Positions 34,701 through 47,062 are shown, counted from the first letter of the stretch. The stretch: 64,000 bases of DNA from Clostridium uliginosum (GCF_900112485.1 NZ_FOMG01000010.1:1-64000), one strand, 5' to 3'. Notes: a model not told the origin generated them from the letters alone. Numbers and translations are program-made.

Positions 34701-35481
34701 TTTAGGAGTACCTTCACGTATGAATATTGGTCAGGTACTTGAAGTTCATTTAGGTTGGGCTTCTAGTCAATTGGGTTGGCATATAGCAACACCTGTATTT
34801 GATGGAGCAACTGAAACTGAGATTGAAGAATGTTTAGAAAAAGCTGGATATAATGTAAATGGAAAAACTGTATTATATGATGGCAGAACTGGTGAAGCAT
34901 TTGATAATCCTGTAACTGTGGGTATAATGTATATTTTAAAACTTGCCCATTTAGTTGATGATAAGATTCATGCTAGATCAACAGGACCATATTCATTAGT
35001 TACACAACAACCACTAGGAGGTAAAGCTCAGTTTGGTGGTCAAAGATTTGGAGAAATGGAAGTTTGGGCACTCGAAGCTTATGGTGCTGCGCATACATTA
35101 CAAGAAATATTAACTGTTAAGTCAGATGATGTTGTAGGTAGAGTTAAGACATATGAAGCTATTGTTAAGGGTGAAAATATACCTGAACCGGGAGTTCCAG
35201 AATCATTTAAGGTTCTCATCAAAGAACTTCAAGCATTATGTTTAGACGTTAAAGTGTTAAATGAAGAAAATCAAGAAGTTAGCTTAAAAGAATCCGTTGA
35301 TGAAGAAATGGCAGATTTAGAGGTTAATGTTGAAGCATCAGAAGATGTTATTGTAAATACTGTTAAAGATACGGATGATACCGATAAAGAAGATGCTGAA
35401 GAAACTGATTATGATGAAAATTTCGAAATAGAAGCATTTGAAGGTGAATTAGAACTAGATGATTTTAATGACGAACACTAA
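31786..35481 (+). CDS. rpoB: RNA polymerase beta subunit
   Basis: A 1231-residue subunit that holds half of the catalytic cleft. The rifampicin region (nt 33,230-33,330) reads [20 protein letters not shown] and [13 protein letters not shown], the wild-type sensitive form. The [12 protein letters not shown] and C-terminal [19 protein letters not shown] blocks are intact. The last about 75 residues are acidic and Asp/Glu-rich, an extension seen in clostridia. ATG 31786 is chosen; TTG 31783, one codon upstream, overlaps less well with the AAGGGGTG SD. rpoC follows after 21 nt. Confidence 0.97.
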   Translation: MVHPIQVGKRTRMSFGKVKDVTDMPNLIEVQLDSYQWFLKEGLHEVFGDINPITNFTGNLVLEFVGYKLDMDNIKYSGEECKERDSTYAAPLKVSVRLQNNETGEIKEQEVFMGDFPLMTDQGTFIINGAERVIVSQLVRSPGVYYNYSIDKTGKKLYSATVIPNRGAWLEYETDSNDIIYVRIDKTRKLPITILGRAMGIGSDQELLDFFGEDERFRASIEKDNTKTKEEALIEIYKRLRPGEPPTVDSAVSLIDSLFFDAKRYDLSRVGRYKFNKKLALNLRITNQISASDVVNPKTGEIMVEKGQKISRLTAEDIQNAGVKSVDVLVDDKLVRVISNNFVDITKQVPFDVSDLQIKELVHYPTLREILDNFSDEDSIKEEIKKNITRLIPKHVIRDDIFATISYELGLPYGIGYVDDIDHLGNRRLRSVGELLQNQFRIGLSRMERVVKERMTIQDQESITPQMLINIRPVSAAIKEFFGSSQLSQFMDQTNPLSELTHKRRLSALGPGGLSRERAGFEVRDVHHSHYGRMCPIETPEGPNIGLINSLATYARVNEYGFIETPYRIIDKENAIATKEIRYFTADEEDQCLIAQAKEPLDENGKFIDSKVTVRYLEDVLVVPANEVDLMDVSARQIVSVATAMIPFLENDDASRALMGSNMQRQAVPLLKPQAPIVGTGIEFKAAVDSGVLPKAKNAGVVSYVSANEIRVKRDSDGGTDIYRLLKFKRSNQSSCINQRPIVSTGEIVFKNQVLSDGPSTDLGEIALGKNIRMGFITWEGYNYEDAMLISEELVREDVFTSMHIEEYECEARDTKLGPEEITRDIPNVSDDALKDIDDRGIIRIGAEVRSGDILVGKVTPKGETELTAEERLLRAIFGEKAREVRDTSLRVPHGESGIIVDIKVFTRENGDELNPGVNELVRCYIVQKRKISVGDKMAGRHGNKGVISRILPEEDMPFLPDGRPLQICLNPLGVPSRMNIGQVLEVHLGWASSQLGWHIATPVFDGATETEIEECLEKAGYNVNGKTVLYDGRTGEAFDNPVTVGIMYILKLAHLVDDKIHARSTGPYSLVTQQPLGGKAQFGGQRFGEMEVWALEAYGAAHTLQEILTVKSDDVVGRVKTYEAIVKGENIPEPGVPESFKVLIKELQALCLDVKVLNEENQEVSLKESVDEEMADLEVNVEASEDVIVNTVKDTDDTDKEDAEETDYDENFEIEAFEGELELDDFNDEH

Positions 35482-35502
35482 TTTTGAAGGGAGGATTTAC
35501 CC

Positions 35503-38500
35503 TTGTTTGAGTTAAATAATTTTGATGCCATACAAATTGGTTTAGCATCTCCAGAACAAATAAGAGAGTGGTCAAGAGGAGAGGTTAAAAAACCAGAAAC
35601 TATTAATTATAGAACATTAAAACCAGAAAAAGATGGTTTGTTTTGTGAGAGAATTTTTGGACCTATGAAAGACTGGGAATGTCATTGTGGAAAATACAAG
35701 AGAGTAAGATATAAAGGTATAGTTTGTGACCGATGTGGGGTAGAAGTTACAAAGGCCAAAGTTAGAAGAGAAAGAATGGGGCATATAGAATTAGCTGCCC
35801 CAGTTTCTCACATTTGGTACTTTAAAGGAATTCCATCTAGAATGGGATTATTAATGGATATGTCACCAAGAGCTTTAGAAAAAGTTTTATATTTTGCATC
35901 TTATATAGTAATAGATCCAAAAGAGACTTCTCTACTAAAAAAACAGCTCCTTAATGAGAAGGAATATAGAGAAGCTGTAGATAAATATGGTGAAGATAGC
36001 TTTGTAGCAGGAATGGGTGCAGAAGCTGTTCAAGACTTACTTGGAGAAATTGATTTAGAAGCTGGTGCGAGAGATCTTAAGGAAGAACTTAAACAAAGTA
36101 CTGGTCAAAAAAGAGTAAGAATTATAAGAAGATTAGAAGTTGTAGAATCTTTTGCTAAATCAGGTAATGATCCTAAATGGATGATAATAAATGTAATACC
36201 AGTAATTCCACCAGATTTAAGACCAATGGTTCAATTAGATGGTGGTAGATTTGCAACATCTGATTTAAATGATTTATACAGAAGAGTTATAAATAGAAAT
36301 AATAGATTGAAAAAGTTATTAGATTTAGGAGCACCAGATATAATTGTTAGAAATGAAAAGAGAATGCTTCAAGAAGCAGTAGATGCTCTTATTGATAATG
36401 GTAGAAGAGGTAGACCTGTAACTGGTCCTGGAAACAGACCTTTAAAATCTCTTTCAGATATGTTGAAGGGTAAGCAAGGAAGATTTAGACAAAACTTACT
36501 TGGAAAGAGAGTTGATTATTCAGGTAGATCTGTTATAGTTGTTGGTCCTGAACTTAAAATGTATCAATGTGGACTTCCTAAAGAAATGGCTTTAGAATTA
36601 TTTAAACCATTTGTAATGAAGAAATTGGTGCAAGATGGAGTTGCTCATAATATAAAGAGCGCTAAGAGAATGGTTGAAAGAGTATTACCACAAGTATGGG
36701 ATGTATTAGAAGAAGTTATTACAGATCATCCAGTATTACTTAACCGTGCTCCGACTCTACATAGATTAGGAATTCAAGCCTTCCAACCAGTTTTGGTAGA
36801 AGGAAGAGCAATTAAACTTCATCCGTTAGCATGTACAGCATATAATGCTGACTTTGATGGAGACCAAATGGCTGTCCATGTTCCATTATCAGTAGAAGCT
36901 CAAGCAGAAGCTAGATTTTTAATGCTAGCAGCAGGAAATATTTTAAAACCATCAGATGGTAAGCCAGTTTGTGTACCAACACAAGATATGGTTCTTGGTT
37001 CTTACTATTTAACAATGGATAGAACTGGTGCTAAGGGAGAAGGGATGACTTTCTCAAGTAAAGATGAATCAATAATGGCTTATGAATCTAAAGATATAGA
37101 GATCCATGCACAAATTAATGTTAGAGTATTTAAAGAATTTAATGGAGTTATGGAATCAGCAATAATTAAGACTACAGTAGGAAAACTTATTTTTAATGAG
37201 TCAATTCCACAAGATTTGGGTTTAGTTGATAGAGAAGATGATGACAAAAAATTTGATTTAGAAATTGATTTCTTAGTTACTAAAAAAACATTAGGAAAAA
37301 TCATAGATCAATCTTATATGCAACATGGACCTACAAAGACATCTATAATGCTTGATAATATTAAAGCATTAGGATATCATTATTCATCAATTGGAGCTGT
37401 AACTGTTGCAGCATCAGATATGATAGTACCTGATGCAAAGTATGATTTACTTAAAGAAGCAGATGAGACAGTAGAAAAAATTGAAAAAATGTATAAAAGA
37501 GGATTCATATCAGATGAAGAAAGATATGAAAGAGTTATAGAAAAATGGACTAAAACAACAGAAGATGTTGCAAATGCACTAATGGATAGTTTGGATAAAT
37601 TCAATCCAATATATATGATGGCTGATTCAGGAGCCAGAGGTTCTAAGTCTCAAATCAAGCAATTAGCAGGTATGAGAGGACTTATGGCAAGTCCTTCAGG
37701 AAAAATACTTGAGTTGCCTATTAGAGCATCATTTAGAGAAGGTCTTGATGTATTAGAATACTTTATATCTACTCATGGAGCTAGAAAAGGTAATGCAGAT
37801 ACAGCATTAAAAACTGCCGATTCAGGTTATTTAACAAGAAGACTTGTTGATGTATCACAAGATGTAATTGTAAGAGAAGAAGATTGTGGAACTGAAGAAG
37901 GAATCTATGTAGCTGAAATTAAAGAAGGTTCTGAAGTAATTGAAGAATTAAAGGAAAGACTAATAGGTAGATATACTGCAGAAGATATCATTGATCCTAA
38001 TAGTGCTGAAATATTAGTTACTAAAAATGAATATATGGATCCAATTAAGGCAGAAAAAATTGTTTCATCAGGAATTAAAAAGGTTAAGATCAGATCAGTA
38101 TTTACATGTAGTTGTAAAATTGGAGTATGTGCTAGGTGCTATGGAATGAATATGGCAACTGCCAAAAAGATAGATATTGGTGAAGCAGTTGGTATTATAG
38201 CAGCTCAATCTATTGGAGAACCAGGAACACAACTTACAATGAGAACTTTCCATACAGGAGGAGTTGCAGGATCTGATATAACTCAAGGTTTACCTAGAGT
38301 TGAAGAATTATTTGAAGCAAGAAAACCAAAGGGTCTTGCTATAGTAAGTGAGATTACAGGTAGCGTTAGGATTGAAGAAACAAAGAAAAAGAGAACAGTG
38401 TTTGTTATGAGTGCTGACGCTGAAGAATGTAGCTATGATATACCATTTGGATCAAGACTAAAGGTATCTGAAGGAGATTATGTTGAAGCCGGTGATGAAA

Positions 38501-39036
38501 TCACAGAAGGTTCAGTAAATCCTCATGACATTATGAGTATAAAAGGTGTAGATGGGGCAAGAAGATATTTACTTTCAGAAGTACAAAAAGTATATAGACT
38601 ACAAGGTGTTGATATAAACGATAAACATTTAGAAGTAGTTGTTAAACAAATGACTAGAAAAGTAAAACTTCTTGAATCAGGAGATAGTGATCTATTGCCA
38701 GGAACAATGATTGATATATTTGATTTTGAGGCAGAAAATGCTAGAGTTAGAGCTTTTGGTGGAGAAGAAGCTAAAGGAGAGCAATCTCTGTTAGGTATAA
38801 CTAAAGCTTCATTAGCAACAGATAGTTTCTTATCAGCTGCATCATTCCAAGAAACTACTAGAGTTCTTACAGAAGCTGCAATTAAAGGGAAAATTGATCC
38901 TCTAATTGGATTAAAAGAAAATGTAATTATTGGTAAATTAATTCCTGCAGGAACTGGTATGATGAGGTATAGAGCACTAAATTTAGATACAAAGAATAAA
39001 AATTCAAAAGAAACTAATATTGAAACAATTGAATAA
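35503..39036 (+). CDS. rpoC: RNA polymerase beta' subunit
   Basis: An 1177-residue catalytic subunit. The N-terminal zinc site is at [20 protein letters not shown] (nt 35,682-35,741), the Mg2+-binding NADFDGDQM at nt 36,844-36,870, and the second zinc site [11 protein letters not shown] near 38,108-38,140. The trigger-loop [11 protein letters not shown] motif is present. It lacks the large insertions of proteobacterial enzymes. TTG start behind GGGAGGATTTACCC. No ribosomal L7Ae-family gene lies between it and rpsL, unlike Bacillus. Confidence 0.97.
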   Translation: MFELNNFDAIQIGLASPEQIREWSRGEVKKPETINYRTLKPEKDGLFCERIFGPMKDWECHCGKYKRVRYKGIVCDRCGVEVTKAKVRRERMGHIELAAPVSHIWYFKGIPSRMGLLMDMSPRALEKVLYFASYIVIDPKETSLLKKQLLNEKEYREAVDKYGEDSFVAGMGAEAVQDLLGEIDLEAGARDLKEELKQSTGQKRVRIIRRLEVVESFAKSGNDPKWMIINVIPVIPPDLRPMVQLDGGRFATSDLNDLYRRVINRNNRLKKLLDLGAPDIIVRNEKRMLQEAVDALIDNGRRGRPVTGPGNRPLKSLSDMLKGKQGRFRQNLLGKRVDYSGRSVIVVGPELKMYQCGLPKEMALELFKPFVMKKLVQDGVAHNIKSAKRMVERVLPQVWDVLEEVITDHPVLLNRAPTLHRLGIQAFQPVLVEGRAIKLHPLACTAYNADFDGDQMAVHVPLSVEAQAEARFLMLAAGNILKPSDGKPVCVPTQDMVLGSYYLTMDRTGAKGEGMTFSSKDESIMAYESKDIEIHAQINVRVFKEFNGVMESAIIKTTVGKLIFNESIPQDLGLVDREDDDKKFDLEIDFLVTKKTLGKIIDQSYMQHGPTKTSIMLDNIKALGYHYSSIGAVTVAASDMIVPDAKYDLLKEADETVEKIEKMYKRGFISDEERYERVIEKWTKTTEDVANALMDSLDKFNPIYMMADSGARGSKSQIKQLAGMRGLMASPSGKILELPIRASFREGLDVLEYFISTHGARKGNADTALKTADSGYLTRRLVDVSQDVIVREEDCGTEEGIYVAEIKEGSEVIEELKERLIGRYTAEDIIDPNSAEILVTKNEYMDPIKAEKIVSSGIKKVKIRSVFTCSCKIGVCARCYGMNMATAKKIDIGEAVGIIAAQSIGEPGTQLTMRTFHTGGVAGSDITQGLPRVEELFEARKPKGLAIVSEITGSVRIEETKKKRTVFVMSADAEECSYDIPFGSRLKVSEGDYVEAGDEITEGSVNPHDIMSIKGVDGARRYLLSEVQKVYRLQGVDINDKHLEVVVKQMTRKVKLLESGDSDLLPGTMIDIFDFEAENARVRAFGGEEAKGEQSLLGITKASLATDSFLSAASFQETTRVLTEAAIKGKIDPLIGLKENVIIGKLIPAGTGMMRYRALNLDTKNKNSKETNIETIE

Positions 39037-39046
39037 TTTAATTTTA

Positions 39047-39163
39047 TTGACATGTGTATATTTAAATGATAAAATACAGTTTGTGTGGTTTTGAAAGCCA
39101 CAGTATATGATGTTTGTTAATATTATTTCATGAAGACAAAGTAATTTTGTCTTCATGAGTTTT
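39047..39163 (+). promoter_or_regulatory. rpsL operon promoter, leader and attenuator
   Basis: TTGACA (39047-39052), 17 nt, TAAAAT (39070-39075) is a perfect-spaced promoter. The transcript then has a TGTGG...CCACA hairpin near 39083-39103 and a 13-bp terminator-like stem (TCATGAAGACAAA, 39128-39140, with 39146-39158) followed by GTTTTT. The stem is about 50-75 nt after the likely start and 180 nt before rpsL, so it is not at an operon end; attenuation is likely. Confidence 0.6.
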
Positions 39164-39343
39164 TATCAAATTTTATGTTTGTGTTATAACTGTATGCATT
39201 TAGAAGATATTTATAATATAATATTGCATGCAAATAGGTATATGTGTGTTTTATAACTATATTTATGTAGTTACACAAATACTTAATTAACTAGTGTTTA
39301 TCTTAATTTTAAAATAGATAAATAAATTTCGGGAGGTGAAAAA
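39164..39343. other. Remaining gap before rpsL
   Basis: 180 nt, very AT-rich, with no ORF and no clear promoter. Together with the leader element it makes a 307-nt space between rpoC and rpsL. Confidence 0.5.
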
Positions 39344-39721
39344 ATGCCAACTATTAGCCAATTGGTAAGAAAAGGCAGAAAAACAACTGCAACAAAGTCA
39401 ACTGCACCAGCACTTAAAGAGTGTCCACAAAAAAGAGGAGTATGTACAGTAGTTAAAACAACAACTCCAAAGAAGCCTAACTCAGCTTTAAGAAAAGTAG
39501 CAAGAGTAAGACTTACAAATGGATATGAAGTAACTGCATACATTGGTGGTGTAGGCCATAATTTACAAGAACATAGTGTTGTTCTTATAAGAGGTGGTAG
39601 AATTAAGGACCTTCCTGGTGTTAGATACCATATTGTAAGAGGTGCATTAGATTGTGCTGGAGTAGCTAACAGAATGCAAGGAAGATCAAAGTACGGTGCT
39701 AAAAAACCTAAACAAAAATAG
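39344..39721 (+). CDS. rpsL: 30S ribosomal protein S12
   Basis: A 125-residue decoding-centre protein. The conserved [19 protein letters not shown] and [12 protein letters not shown] segments carry the lysines whose mutation gives streptomycin resistance; here they are wild type. SD TCGGGAGGTGA before the ATG. First gene of the str operon, followed by rpsG. Confidence 0.97.
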   Translation: MPTISQLVRKGRKTTATKSTAPALKECPQKRGVCTVVKTTTPKKPNSALRKVARVRLTNGYEVTAYIGGVGHNLQEHSVVLIRGGRIKDLPGVRYHIVRGALDCAGVANRMQGRSKYGAKKPKQK

Positions 39722-39755
39722 GTTTTTTAAGTTAGTTTAGTGCTAATCTTCGCAT

Positions 39756-39834
39756 TTACATAGATTTATAAATTTAGTTTATATAGATGTAAGAGGAAGA
39801 GCGCTTTACGGTATTAAAAAAATACCGAGTACCG
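39756..39834 (+). promoter_or_regulatory. Structured rpsL-rpsG spacer
   Basis: The 150-nt spacer has TTACAT (39756-39761) with ATGTAA (39787-39792), then CGGTATT (39809-39815) with AATACCG (39821-39827), and a further ACCG that could compete. S7 represses its own operon from this spacer in E. coli; whether this sequence does the same is an inference. Confidence 0.4.
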
Positions 39835-39850
39835 ATGAACTTAAATTTAA

Positions 39851-40342
<492 letters not shown>

Positions 40343-40423
40343 TATATATACAAAAACTGTTTTGGCTTGCGCTAAGGCAGTTTTGTCAAATTTATACTTA
40401 CTAGTTGAGAGGAGGACAAATAA

Positions 40424-42490
40424 ATGGCTAGAAAATATCCTTTAGATAAATTTCGTAATTTCGGTATAATGGCTCATATAGATGCTGGTAAGACAACGAC
40501 TACTGAGCGTATATTGTTTTATACAGGAATGAGTCATAAAATAGGAGAAGTTCATGATGGCGCAGCTACAATGGACTGGATGGTTCAAGAACAAGAGAGA
40601 GGTATAACAATTACTTCAGCAGCAACTACATGTTCATGGAAAGAACACGAACTTAATATTATTGATACTCCAGGTCACGTAGATTTCACAGTTGAAGTTG
40701 AAAGATCATTAAGAGTATTAGATGGAGCTGTTACTGTTCTTGATGCTAAGAGTGGAGTTGAACCACAAACTGAAACTGTTTGGAGACAGGCAGATAAATA
40801 CGGTGTTCCAAGAATGATTTATGTAAATAAGATGGATGCAACAGGTGCAGATTTCTTTAGATGTGTAAATACAGTAAGAAATAGATTAAAGGCAAATGCA
40901 GTCCCAATTCAAATTCCAATTGGAAGTGAAGAAAACTTTAAAGGGATGATTGACCTTGTAAGAAATCTTGCTATTATGTATTACGATGATCTTGGAAAAG
41001 ATATGAGAGAAGAAGAAATTCCTGCTGAATATGCAGAAAAAGCAGCAGAATATAGAAATACAATGGTAGAAGCTATTGCTGAAACAGATGAAGAATTAAT
41101 GATGAAATATCTAGAAGGTGAAGAAATCACAGAAGATGAATTACATAATGCTTTAAGAAAAGCTACAATAGCTAATGAAATTTATCCATGTATTTGCGGA
41201 TCTTCATATAAGAATAAAGGTGTTCAACAAATGATTGATGGAGTAGTAGCCTATTTACCATCACCATTAGATATTCCAGCTGTAAAAGGAACAACATTAG
41301 AAGGTGAAGAAGCTCATAGAGAAGCTTCAGATTCTGAACCATTATCTGCTTTAGCATTTAAGATTGCTACTGATCCATTCGTTGGTAAATTAGCTTTCGC
41401 AAGAATATATTCAGGAGTAATGGAAAGTGGTTCATATGTTCTTAACTCAACAAAAGGTAAGAAAGAAAGAATTGGTAGACTTGTTAAGATGCATTCAAAC
41501 TCAAGACAAGAAGTTGAAGCATTAGAAGCTGGAGAATTAGGTGCTGTAATTGGTTTAAAGAATACAACTACTGGAGATACTCTATGTTCAGAAAAAGAAC
41601 CAATCATACTTGAATCAATGGAATTCCCAGAACCTGTTATACATGTAGCTATAGAGCCAAAAACAAAAGCGGGTCAAGAAAAAATGGGATTAGCATTAGC
41701 TAAATTAGCTGAAGAAGATCCAACATTCAAAACTCACACTGATCGAGAAACAGGTCAAACTATAATAGGTGGTATGGGTGAACTTCACTTAGAAATCATC
41801 GTTGATAGACTTACAAGAGAATTCAAGGTTGAATGTAATGTTGGAGCTCCTCAAGTAGCTTATAAAGAAACAATTAGAAAAGCTGTTAAAGCTGAAGCTA
41901 AGTATGCTAAGCAATCAGGTGGTAAAGGACAATACGGTCATGCTGTAATTGAAATGGAACCAACTGAAGGCGAATATGTGTTTGAAAATGCTGTTGTAGG
42001 TGGAGCTATTCCTAAAGAATATATTCCAGCTATTGACAATGGTATTAGAGAAGCAGCTTTAAATGGTATTATTGCTGGATACAATGTTATTAACTTCAAA
42101 GTTAAGTTAGTACATGGTTCATATCATGAAGTTGATTCATCGGAAATGGCATTTAAAATTGCTGGATCTATGGCATTTAAGAATGCTATGGCTAAAGCAG
42201 AACCAGTACTTCTTGAACCTATGATGAAAGTCGAAGTAACAGTTCCTGAAGAATATATGGGAGATGTTATCGGAGACATTAACTCAAGAAGAGGTAGAAT
42301 GGAAGGAATGGAAGCTGTTAATGGAGCTCAAGTTATTAGAGCATTTGTACCATTATCAGAAATGTTTGGATATGCTACTACTTTAAGATCTAAAACTCAA
42401 GGTAGAGGGGTTTACTCAATGGTATTCGATCATTATGAAGAAGTTCCAAAGAGTATTCAAGAAGAAGTTGCTGGAAAGAGAACTAAGTAA
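40424..42490 (+). CDS. fusA: Elongation factor G
   Basis: A 688-residue translocase GTPase. G1 AHIDAGKT (17-24), DTPGHVDF and NKMD are intact, followed by domains II to V with [10 protein letters not shown] and the RRGRMEGME loop. ATG behind GAGAGGAGG. tuf copy 2 follows after 83 nt with no terminator seen, so str genes and tuf are probably one transcript. Confidence 0.97.
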   Translation: MARKYPLDKFRNFGIMAHIDAGKTTTTERILFYTGMSHKIGEVHDGAATMDWMVQEQERGITITSAATTCSWKEHELNIIDTPGHVDFTVEVERSLRVLDGAVTVLDAKSGVEPQTETVWRQADKYGVPRMIYVNKMDATGADFFRCVNTVRNRLKANAVPIQIPIGSEENFKGMIDLVRNLAIMYYDDLGKDMREEEIPAEYAEKAAEYRNTMVEAIAETDEELMMKYLEGEEITEDELHNALRKATIANEIYPCICGSSYKNKGVQQMIDGVVAYLPSPLDIPAVKGTTLEGEEAHREASDSEPLSALAFKIATDPFVGKLAFARIYSGVMESGSYVLNSTKGKKERIGRLVKMHSNSRQEVEALEAGELGAVIGLKNTTTGDTLCSEKEPIILESMEFPEPVIHVAIEPKTKAGQEKMGLALAKLAEEDPTFKTHTDRETGQTIIGGMGELHLEIIVDRLTREFKVECNVGAPQVAYKETIRKAVKAEAKYAKQSGGKGQYGHAVIEMEPTEGEYVFENAVVGGAIPKEYIPAIDNGIREAALNGIIAGYNVINFKVKLVHGSYHEVDSSEMAFKIAGSMAFKNAMAKAEPVLLEPMMKVEVTVPEEYMGDVIGDINSRRGRMEGMEAVNGAQVIRAFVPLSEMFGYATTLRSKTQGRGVYSMVFDHYEEVPKSIQEEVAGKRTK

Positions 42491-42556
42491 TACGATAAAT
42501 ACAAATATTGGTATTCATAATAATTATAGAAATGTACTTTAAATTAATTTATATAT

Positions 42557-43772
42557 AGAGGAGGAATTTTACAATGTCAAAAGCAAAATTTGAGAGAAGT
42601 AAGCCACACGTAAATATCGGAACAATCGGTCACGTAGACCATGGTAAGACAACATTAACAGCTGCAATCACAACAGTATTAGCAGCAAAGGGATTTGCAG
42701 AAGCATTCAACTATGCAGATATAGATAAGGCTCCAGAAGAAAAAGAAAGAGGAATCACAATCAATACTGCACATGTTGAGTATGAAACAGCAAACAGACA
42801 TTATGCTCACGTAGACTGTCCAGGACATGCTGATTATGTAAAGAACATGATTACAGGAGCAGCACAAATGGATGGAGCAATATTAGTTTGTTCAGCAGCA
42901 GATGGTCCAATGCCACAAACAAGAGAACATATCCTATTAGCATCAAGAGTTGGAGTTGACTACATCGTAGTATTCTTAAACAAAGCTGATATGGTAGATG
43001 ACGAAGAATTATTAGAATTAGTTGAAATGGAAGTTAGAGAATTATTAAGCGAATACAACTTCCCAGGAGACGATATTCCAGTAATAAAGGGATCTGCATT
43101 ACAAGCATTAGAAAACCCAACAGATGAAGCTAAAATAGCTCCAATATTAGAATTAATGGAAGCTGTAGATAGCTATATCCCAACACCTGAAAGAGCAACA
43201 GATAAGCCATTTATCATGCCTATAGAAGATGTATTTACAATCACAGGTAGAGGAACAGTTGCTACAGGAAGAGTTGAAACAGGAGTACTTCACGTAGGAG
43301 ACGAAGTTGAAATCGTAGGATTAAGTGAAGAGAAGAAAAAGGTAGTAGTAACAGGAATAGAAATGTTCAGAAAGTTACTAGATGATGCAAGAGCAGGAGA
43401 TAACATAGGAGCATTATTAAGAGGAGTACAAAGAGCAGACATCGAAAGAGGTCAAGTATTAGCTGTACCAAATTCAGTACACCCACATACTAACTTTGTA
43501 GGTCAAGTATATGTTCTTAAAAAAGAAGAAGGTGGAAGACATACTCCATTCTTTGATGGATATAGACCACAATTCTACTTCAGAACAACAGATGTTACAG
43601 GATCAATCAAATTACCAGAAGGAATGGAAATGGTAATGCCAGGAGATCACATCGACATGAAAGTTGAATTAATCACTCCAGTAGCTATGGATGAAGGATT
43701 AAGATTCGCTATCAGAGAAGGTGGAAGAACAGTAGGTTCAGGAGTTGTTACTAGCATAGCTAAATAATAAAA
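42557..43772 (+). repeat. 1216-bp near-perfect direct repeat (tuf, distal copy)
   Basis: Matches 26709-27924 from the AGAGGAGG of the SD to four bases past the stop codon. The flanking sequence on both sides is unrelated. The boundaries mark the tract kept identical by recombination. Confidence 0.9.
42574..43767 (+). CDS. tuf: Elongation factor Tu, copy 2
   Basis: The product is residue-for-residue identical to copy 1 (26726-27919), 397 residues. The two genes differ at two synonymous third positions near the 5' end (ATT/ATC and TTT/TTC). It occupies the str operon's usual tuf position behind fusA. The terminator after it is strong. Duplicate tuf genes that stay identical are normal for gene-converting pairs. 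Confidence 0.98.
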   Translation: MSKAKFERSKPHVNIGTIGHVDHGKTTLTAAITTVLAAKGFAEAFNYADIDKAPEEKERGITINTAHVEYETANRHYAHVDCPGHADYVKNMITGAAQMDGAILVCSAADGPMPQTREHILLASRVGVDYIVVFLNKADMVDDEELLELVEMEVRELLSEYNFPGDDIPVIKGSALQALENPTDEAKIAPILELMEAVDSYIPTPERATDKPFIMPIEDVFTITGRGTVATGRVETGVLHVGDEVEIVGLSEEKKKVVVTGIEMFRKLLDDARAGDNIGALLRGVQRADIERGQVLAVPNSVHPHTNFVGQVYVLKKEEGGRHTPFFDGYRPQFYFRTTDVTGSIKLPEGMEMVMPGDHIDMKVELITPVAMDEGLRFAIREGGRTVGSGVVTSIAK

Positions 43773-43797
43773 TATAAAAATTCTAATTAGAATATAA

Positions 43798-43840
43798 AAA
43801 GAAGGTAGGGGAAAGCGCTTTTCTCTATCTTCTTTATTTT
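43798..43840 (+). terminator. str operon terminator
   Basis: AAAGAAGGTAGGGGAAAG pairs with CTTTTCTCTATCTTCTTT around CG (18 bp, with three G-T pairs), then ATTTTAT. It lies 30 nt after tuf copy 2 and ends the str operon. Confidence 0.88.
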
Positions 43841-43979
43841 ATAAATAAAACTAAAAAAGTTTTTACCTTATAAGTAAGACGATATAATGAATAAATAGAA
43901 TAGAATTATTAAAATTTAATATAAACTTTTTTATAATAATGAAAGACAATTAAAAACTTAAAAAAAGTAAAAAAAAAAC
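43841..43979. other. Gap between str and S10 operons
   Basis: 139 nt, AT-rich, with a TATAAT at 43883-43888 that lacks a good -35. No ORF. The S10 promoter follows. Confidence 0.5.
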
Positions 43980-44008
43980 TTGAAAAAGATAATTAACAAT
44001 AGTATAAT
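43980..44008 (+). promoter_or_regulatory. S10 operon promoter
   Basis: TTGAAA (43980-43985), a 17-nt spacer and TATAAT (44003-44008). It starts a roughly 195-nt leader before rpsJ and likely drives the S10-spc genes. Confidence 0.85.
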
Positions 44009-44014
44009 AAAGAA

Positions 44015-44209
44015 GTTGCATAGCATACAGCGATGAGTCAAGAGGTTGCCGGACTTCCGGGTAATTCTTGATGAGTAAGTTTGGATCTAGAATCCGACGA
44101 CAGGGATTTTATAAATTTGCGACGAGATAGGAAACACCAGGAACAGTTTATAGAATAGCCGCTGTTGTGCGTTAGAAGTAGAGCGTACATGAAAAGGAGG
44201 GAAACCAAA
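44015..44209 (+). ncRNA. S10 operon leader RNA
   Basis: A GC-richer, structured leader in an AT-rich genome. GTCAAGAGGTTGCCGG (44037-44052) folds on CCGGGTAATTCTTGAT (44057-44072) around ACTT; more paired segments follow (GGATCTAGAATCC and others). There is no ORF of note: a possible extension of rpsJ from 44165 has no SD. By analogy with other bacteria it may bind L4 for autogenous control, but I cannot identify the family. Confidence 0.6.
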
Positions 44210-44518
44210 ATGTCAAAGCAAAAAATAAGAATCAGATTAAAAGCATTTGATCATACAATATTAGATCAATCAGCTGAAAAGATTGTTGAAACTGCAAAAA
44301 CAACAGGAGCTAAGGTAGTAGGACCAGTTCCATTACCTACTGAAAAAGATGTTGTTACAGTATTAAGAGCAGTTCATAAGTACAAAGATTCAAGAGAACA
44401 ATTCGAAATTAGAACTCATAAGAGATTAATCGACATAGTTAATCCATCACCTAAAACTGTTGATGCATTAATGAGATTAAATCTTCCAGCTGGTGTAGAT
44501 ATAGAAATTAAACTATAA
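44210..44518 (+). CDS. rpsJ: 30S ribosomal protein S10 (NusE)
   Basis: A 102-residue small-subunit protein that also joins transcription antitermination with NusB. It starts at ATG 44210, 8 nt after AAAGGAGGG, and not at an in-frame start at 44165, which would add 15 residues without [23 protein letters not shown] is canonical. First gene of the S10 cluster. Confidence 0.96.
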   Translation: MSKQKIRIRLKAFDHTILDQSAEKIVETAKTTGAKVVGPVPLPTEKDVVTVLRAVHKYKDSREQFEIRTHKRLIDIVNPSPKTVDALMRLNLPAGVDIEIKL

Positions 44519-44593
44519 AGCTGGAAATAAAATAAAATATTGAACTATTATGATTGTTAACAATCCGCTAATTAGTTTGGGAGGTGTAAATAC

Positions 44594-45223
44594 ATGAAAA
44601 AAGCTATAATGGGAAGAAAAATAGGAATGACTCAAATATTTAATGAAGCAGGAAAAGTTATTCCAGTAACAGTTGTAGAAGCTGGTCCATGTGTTGTTGT
44701 TCAAAAGAAAACTATAGAAAAAGATGGTTATGAAGCAATACAAGTTGGTTTTGACGAAATTAGAGAAAAATTAGTTAACAAGCCAGCTAAAGGACATTTT
44801 GCTAAAGCAGGAGTTTCATTAAGAAGAACTCTTAAGGAATTCAGACTTGACGACACAAGTGCATATGAAATTGGTCAAGAAATAAAGGCTGATGTATTTG
44901 AAGTTGGAGAAAAAATTGATGTATCAGGAGTTTCTAAAGGTAAGGGATTCCAAGGTGTTATTAAGAGATGGAATCAACAAAGAGGACCTATGACTCATGG
45001 TTCTAAATTCCATAGAGCACCAGGATCAATGGGAGCTTCATCAGACCCATCAAGAACATTCAAAAACAAGAGAATGCCAGGACATATGGGATGTACTAAT
45101 ATAACAGTGATGAACTTAGAAGTTGTTAAAGTAATAGCTGAGAAAAACTTATTATTAATAAAGGGTGGAATCCCAGGACCTAATAAGGGTAAAGTAGTAA
45201 TAAGAGATGCAGTTAAGGCTTAA
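44594..45223 (+). CDS. rplC: 50S ribosomal protein L3
   Basis: A 209-residue early-assembly protein near the peptidyl transferase centre. [10 protein letters not shown] at the N-terminus and the extended loop with [19 protein letters not shown] are the family signatures. SD TTGGGAGGTG. 25 nt before rplD. Confidence 0.97.
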   Translation: MKKAIMGRKIGMTQIFNEAGKVIPVTVVEAGPCVVVQKKTIEKDGYEAIQVGFDEIREKLVNKPAKGHFAKAGVSLRRTLKEFRLDDTSAYEIGQEIKADVFEVGEKIDVSGVSKGKGFQGVIKRWNQQRGPMTHGSKFHRAPGSMGASSDPSRTFKNKRMPGHMGCTNITVMNLEVVKVIAEKNLLLIKGGIPGPNKGKVVIRDAVKA

Positions 45224-45248
45224 TTTCTGAAAGAAAGGAGGAAACAGA

Positions 45249-45869
45249 ATGCCTACAGTAGGTTTATTTAATCAAGAAGGAAAACAAGTTGGAGATATCC
45301 AATTAAGTGCAAATGTATTTGAAGCAGAAGTGAATGAACATGCATTACATCAAGTAGTAGTTGCTTTATTAGCTAATAAGAGACAAGGAACTCAATCAGC
45401 TAAGACAAGAACTGAGGTTAGAGGAGGCGGAATCAAGCCTTGGAGACAAAAGGGTACTGGTAGAGCAAGACAAGGTTCTATTAGAGCACCACAATGGATC
45501 AAAGGTGGTATTGTATTCGCACCAAAGCCAAGAGATTATAGAGTTTCAGTGCCAAAGAGCATGAGAAAAGTAGCTATGAAATCAGCATTAACTAGTAAAG
45601 TTAATGATGGTCAAATGGTTGTTCTTGAAACATTAGCTTTTGAAGCACCAAAGACTAAGCAAGTTATAGAAATGTTAAAAGCTTTTGAAGCTAAAAAAAC
45701 ATTAATAGTAACAGCAGAGTCAAATGAAGCTGTTTATAAATCAGCAAGAAATATTCAAGGGATTAGTGTTATCCCAGCAAACAACATCAATGTATATGAT
45801 TTATTAAAGTATGAAAAATTAATCATAACTAAAGATGCTGTATCAAAAATTGAGGAGGTGTACGCATAA
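45249..45869 (+). CDS. rplD: 50S ribosomal protein L4
   Basis: A 206-residue exit-tunnel protein. The long loop ([23 protein letters not shown] and so on) lines the tunnel with L22. In E. coli L4 represses the S10 operon; this protein may do so here through the rpsJ leader. SD AAGGAGGAAAC. Its stop TAA overlaps the rplW ATG (TAATG). Confidence 0.97.
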   Translation: MPTVGLFNQEGKQVGDIQLSANVFEAEVNEHALHQVVVALLANKRQGTQSAKTRTEVRGGGIKPWRQKGTGRARQGSIRAPQWIKGGIVFAPKPRDYRVSVPKSMRKVAMKSALTSKVNDGQMVVLETLAFEAPKTKQVIEMLKAFEAKKTLIVTAESNEAVYKSARNIQGISVIPANNINVYDLLKYEKLIITKDAVSKIEEVYA

Positions 45870-46165
45870 TGAAATTAACAAGCCATGATATCATAAGAAA
45901 GCCAGTTATAACTGAAAAGAGTATGGCAGCTATGGCAGAAAAGAAGTACACTTTCATGGTTCACGTGGATACTAACAAATCTCAAATAAAGAGAGCTGTG
46001 GAAGAAGTTTTTGATGTTAAAGTTGAAGATGTTAAAACTATAAATGGTTTAGGAAAAACTAAAAGAATGGGCGTACATGTAGGTAAAAGAGCAGACTACA
46101 AAAAAGCTATTGTTAAATTAAGTGAAGAAAGCAAAGGTATTGAATTCTTCGAAGGATTACAATAG
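45869..46165 (+). CDS. rplW: 50S ribosomal protein L23
   Basis: A 98-residue protein at the tunnel exit, the docking site of trigger factor and [17 protein letters not shown] and [21 protein letters not shown] fit. ATG shares a base with the rplD stop; the SD GAGGAGGTG lies inside rplD, so translation is coupled. Confidence 0.96.
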   Translation: MKLTSHDIIRKPVITEKSMAAMAEKKYTFMVHVDTNKSQIKRAVEEVFDVKVEDVKTINGLGKTKRMGVHVGKRADYKKAIVKLSEESKGIEFFEGLQ

Positions 46166-46226
46166 TCCATTAAAGGCCATTATTGGTGAAAACACCAGAG
46201 AAGCTGAAAAAAGGAGGGAATTTTAA

Positions 46227-47060
46227 ATGGCAGTTAAAAAGTTTAATCCAATTACACCATCAAGAAGAGAAATGACTATGCCAACGTTCGAAGAAATAAC
46301 TTCACAACAACCGGAAAAGTCACTTCTTGTTGCATTAAAAAGCAAAGCGGGTAGAAATGCTCAAGGTAAAATTACTGTTAGACATCGTGGTGGTGGAGTT
46401 AAGAGAAAATATAGAATTATAGATTTCAAGAGAAATAAAGATTCAGTTCCAGCAAAGGTTGCAACTATAGAATATGATCCAAATAGATCAGCATATATTG
46501 CACTTGTTGTTTACACTGATGGAGACAAGAAATACATAATAGCACCGATAGGATTAAAAGTTGGTGATGTTATAGTATCAGGACCAGACGCAGATATTAA
46601 ACCGGGTAATGCTCTTCCATTGAAGAATATACCAGTTGGTACAGTAATTCATAATATCGAATTACAAAAAGGTAAAGGTGGTCAATTAGTTAGAGCAGCT
46701 GGTGGATCAGCACAATTAATGGCTAAAGAAGGCGATTATGCAACTTTAAGATTACCTTCAGGTGAAATGAGATATGTTAGAATAGAATGTAGAGCAACAA
46801 TTGGAACAGTTTCTAATCCAACAAATGATATAGTTAATATCGGTAAAGCTGGAAGAAAGAGACATATGGGATGGAGACCTACAGTTAGAGGATCAGTTAT
46901 GAACCCTAATGATCACCCTCATGGTGGTGGTGAAGGTAAATCACCAGTTGGTAGACCAAGTCCAGTTACTCCATGGGGTAAACCAGCACTTGGATACAAG
47001 ACAAGAAAGAATAAGAAATATTCAGATAGATTTATCATCAAGGGTAGAAACGCTAAGTAG
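46227..47060 (+). CDS. rplB: 50S ribosomal protein L2
   Basis: A 277-residue protein needed for subunit joining and peptidyl transfer. The [19 protein letters not shown] start and the C-terminal [18 protein letters not shown], with the conserved His, are intact. SD AAAGGAGGG. A small GGTGAAAACACC hairpin lies in the gap before it. Confidence 0.97.
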   Translation: MAVKKFNPITPSRREMTMPTFEEITSQQPEKSLLVALKSKAGRNAQGKITVRHRGGGVKRKYRIIDFKRNKDSVPAKVATIEYDPNRSAYIALVVYTDGDKKYIIAPIGLKVGDVIVSGPDADIKPGNALPLKNIPVGTVIHNIELQKGKGGQLVRAAGGSAQLMAKEGDYATLRLPSGEMRYVRIECRATIGTVSNPTNDIVNIGKAGRKRHMGWRPTVRGSVMNPNDHPHGGGEGKSPVGRPSPVTPWGKPALGYKTRKNKKYSDRFIIKGRNAK

Positions 47061-47062
47061 TT

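Noticed and set aside
44165..44209. Extended S10 starting at 44165
   Set aside because: No SD and not matching S10; the ATG at 44210 has AAAGGAGGG.
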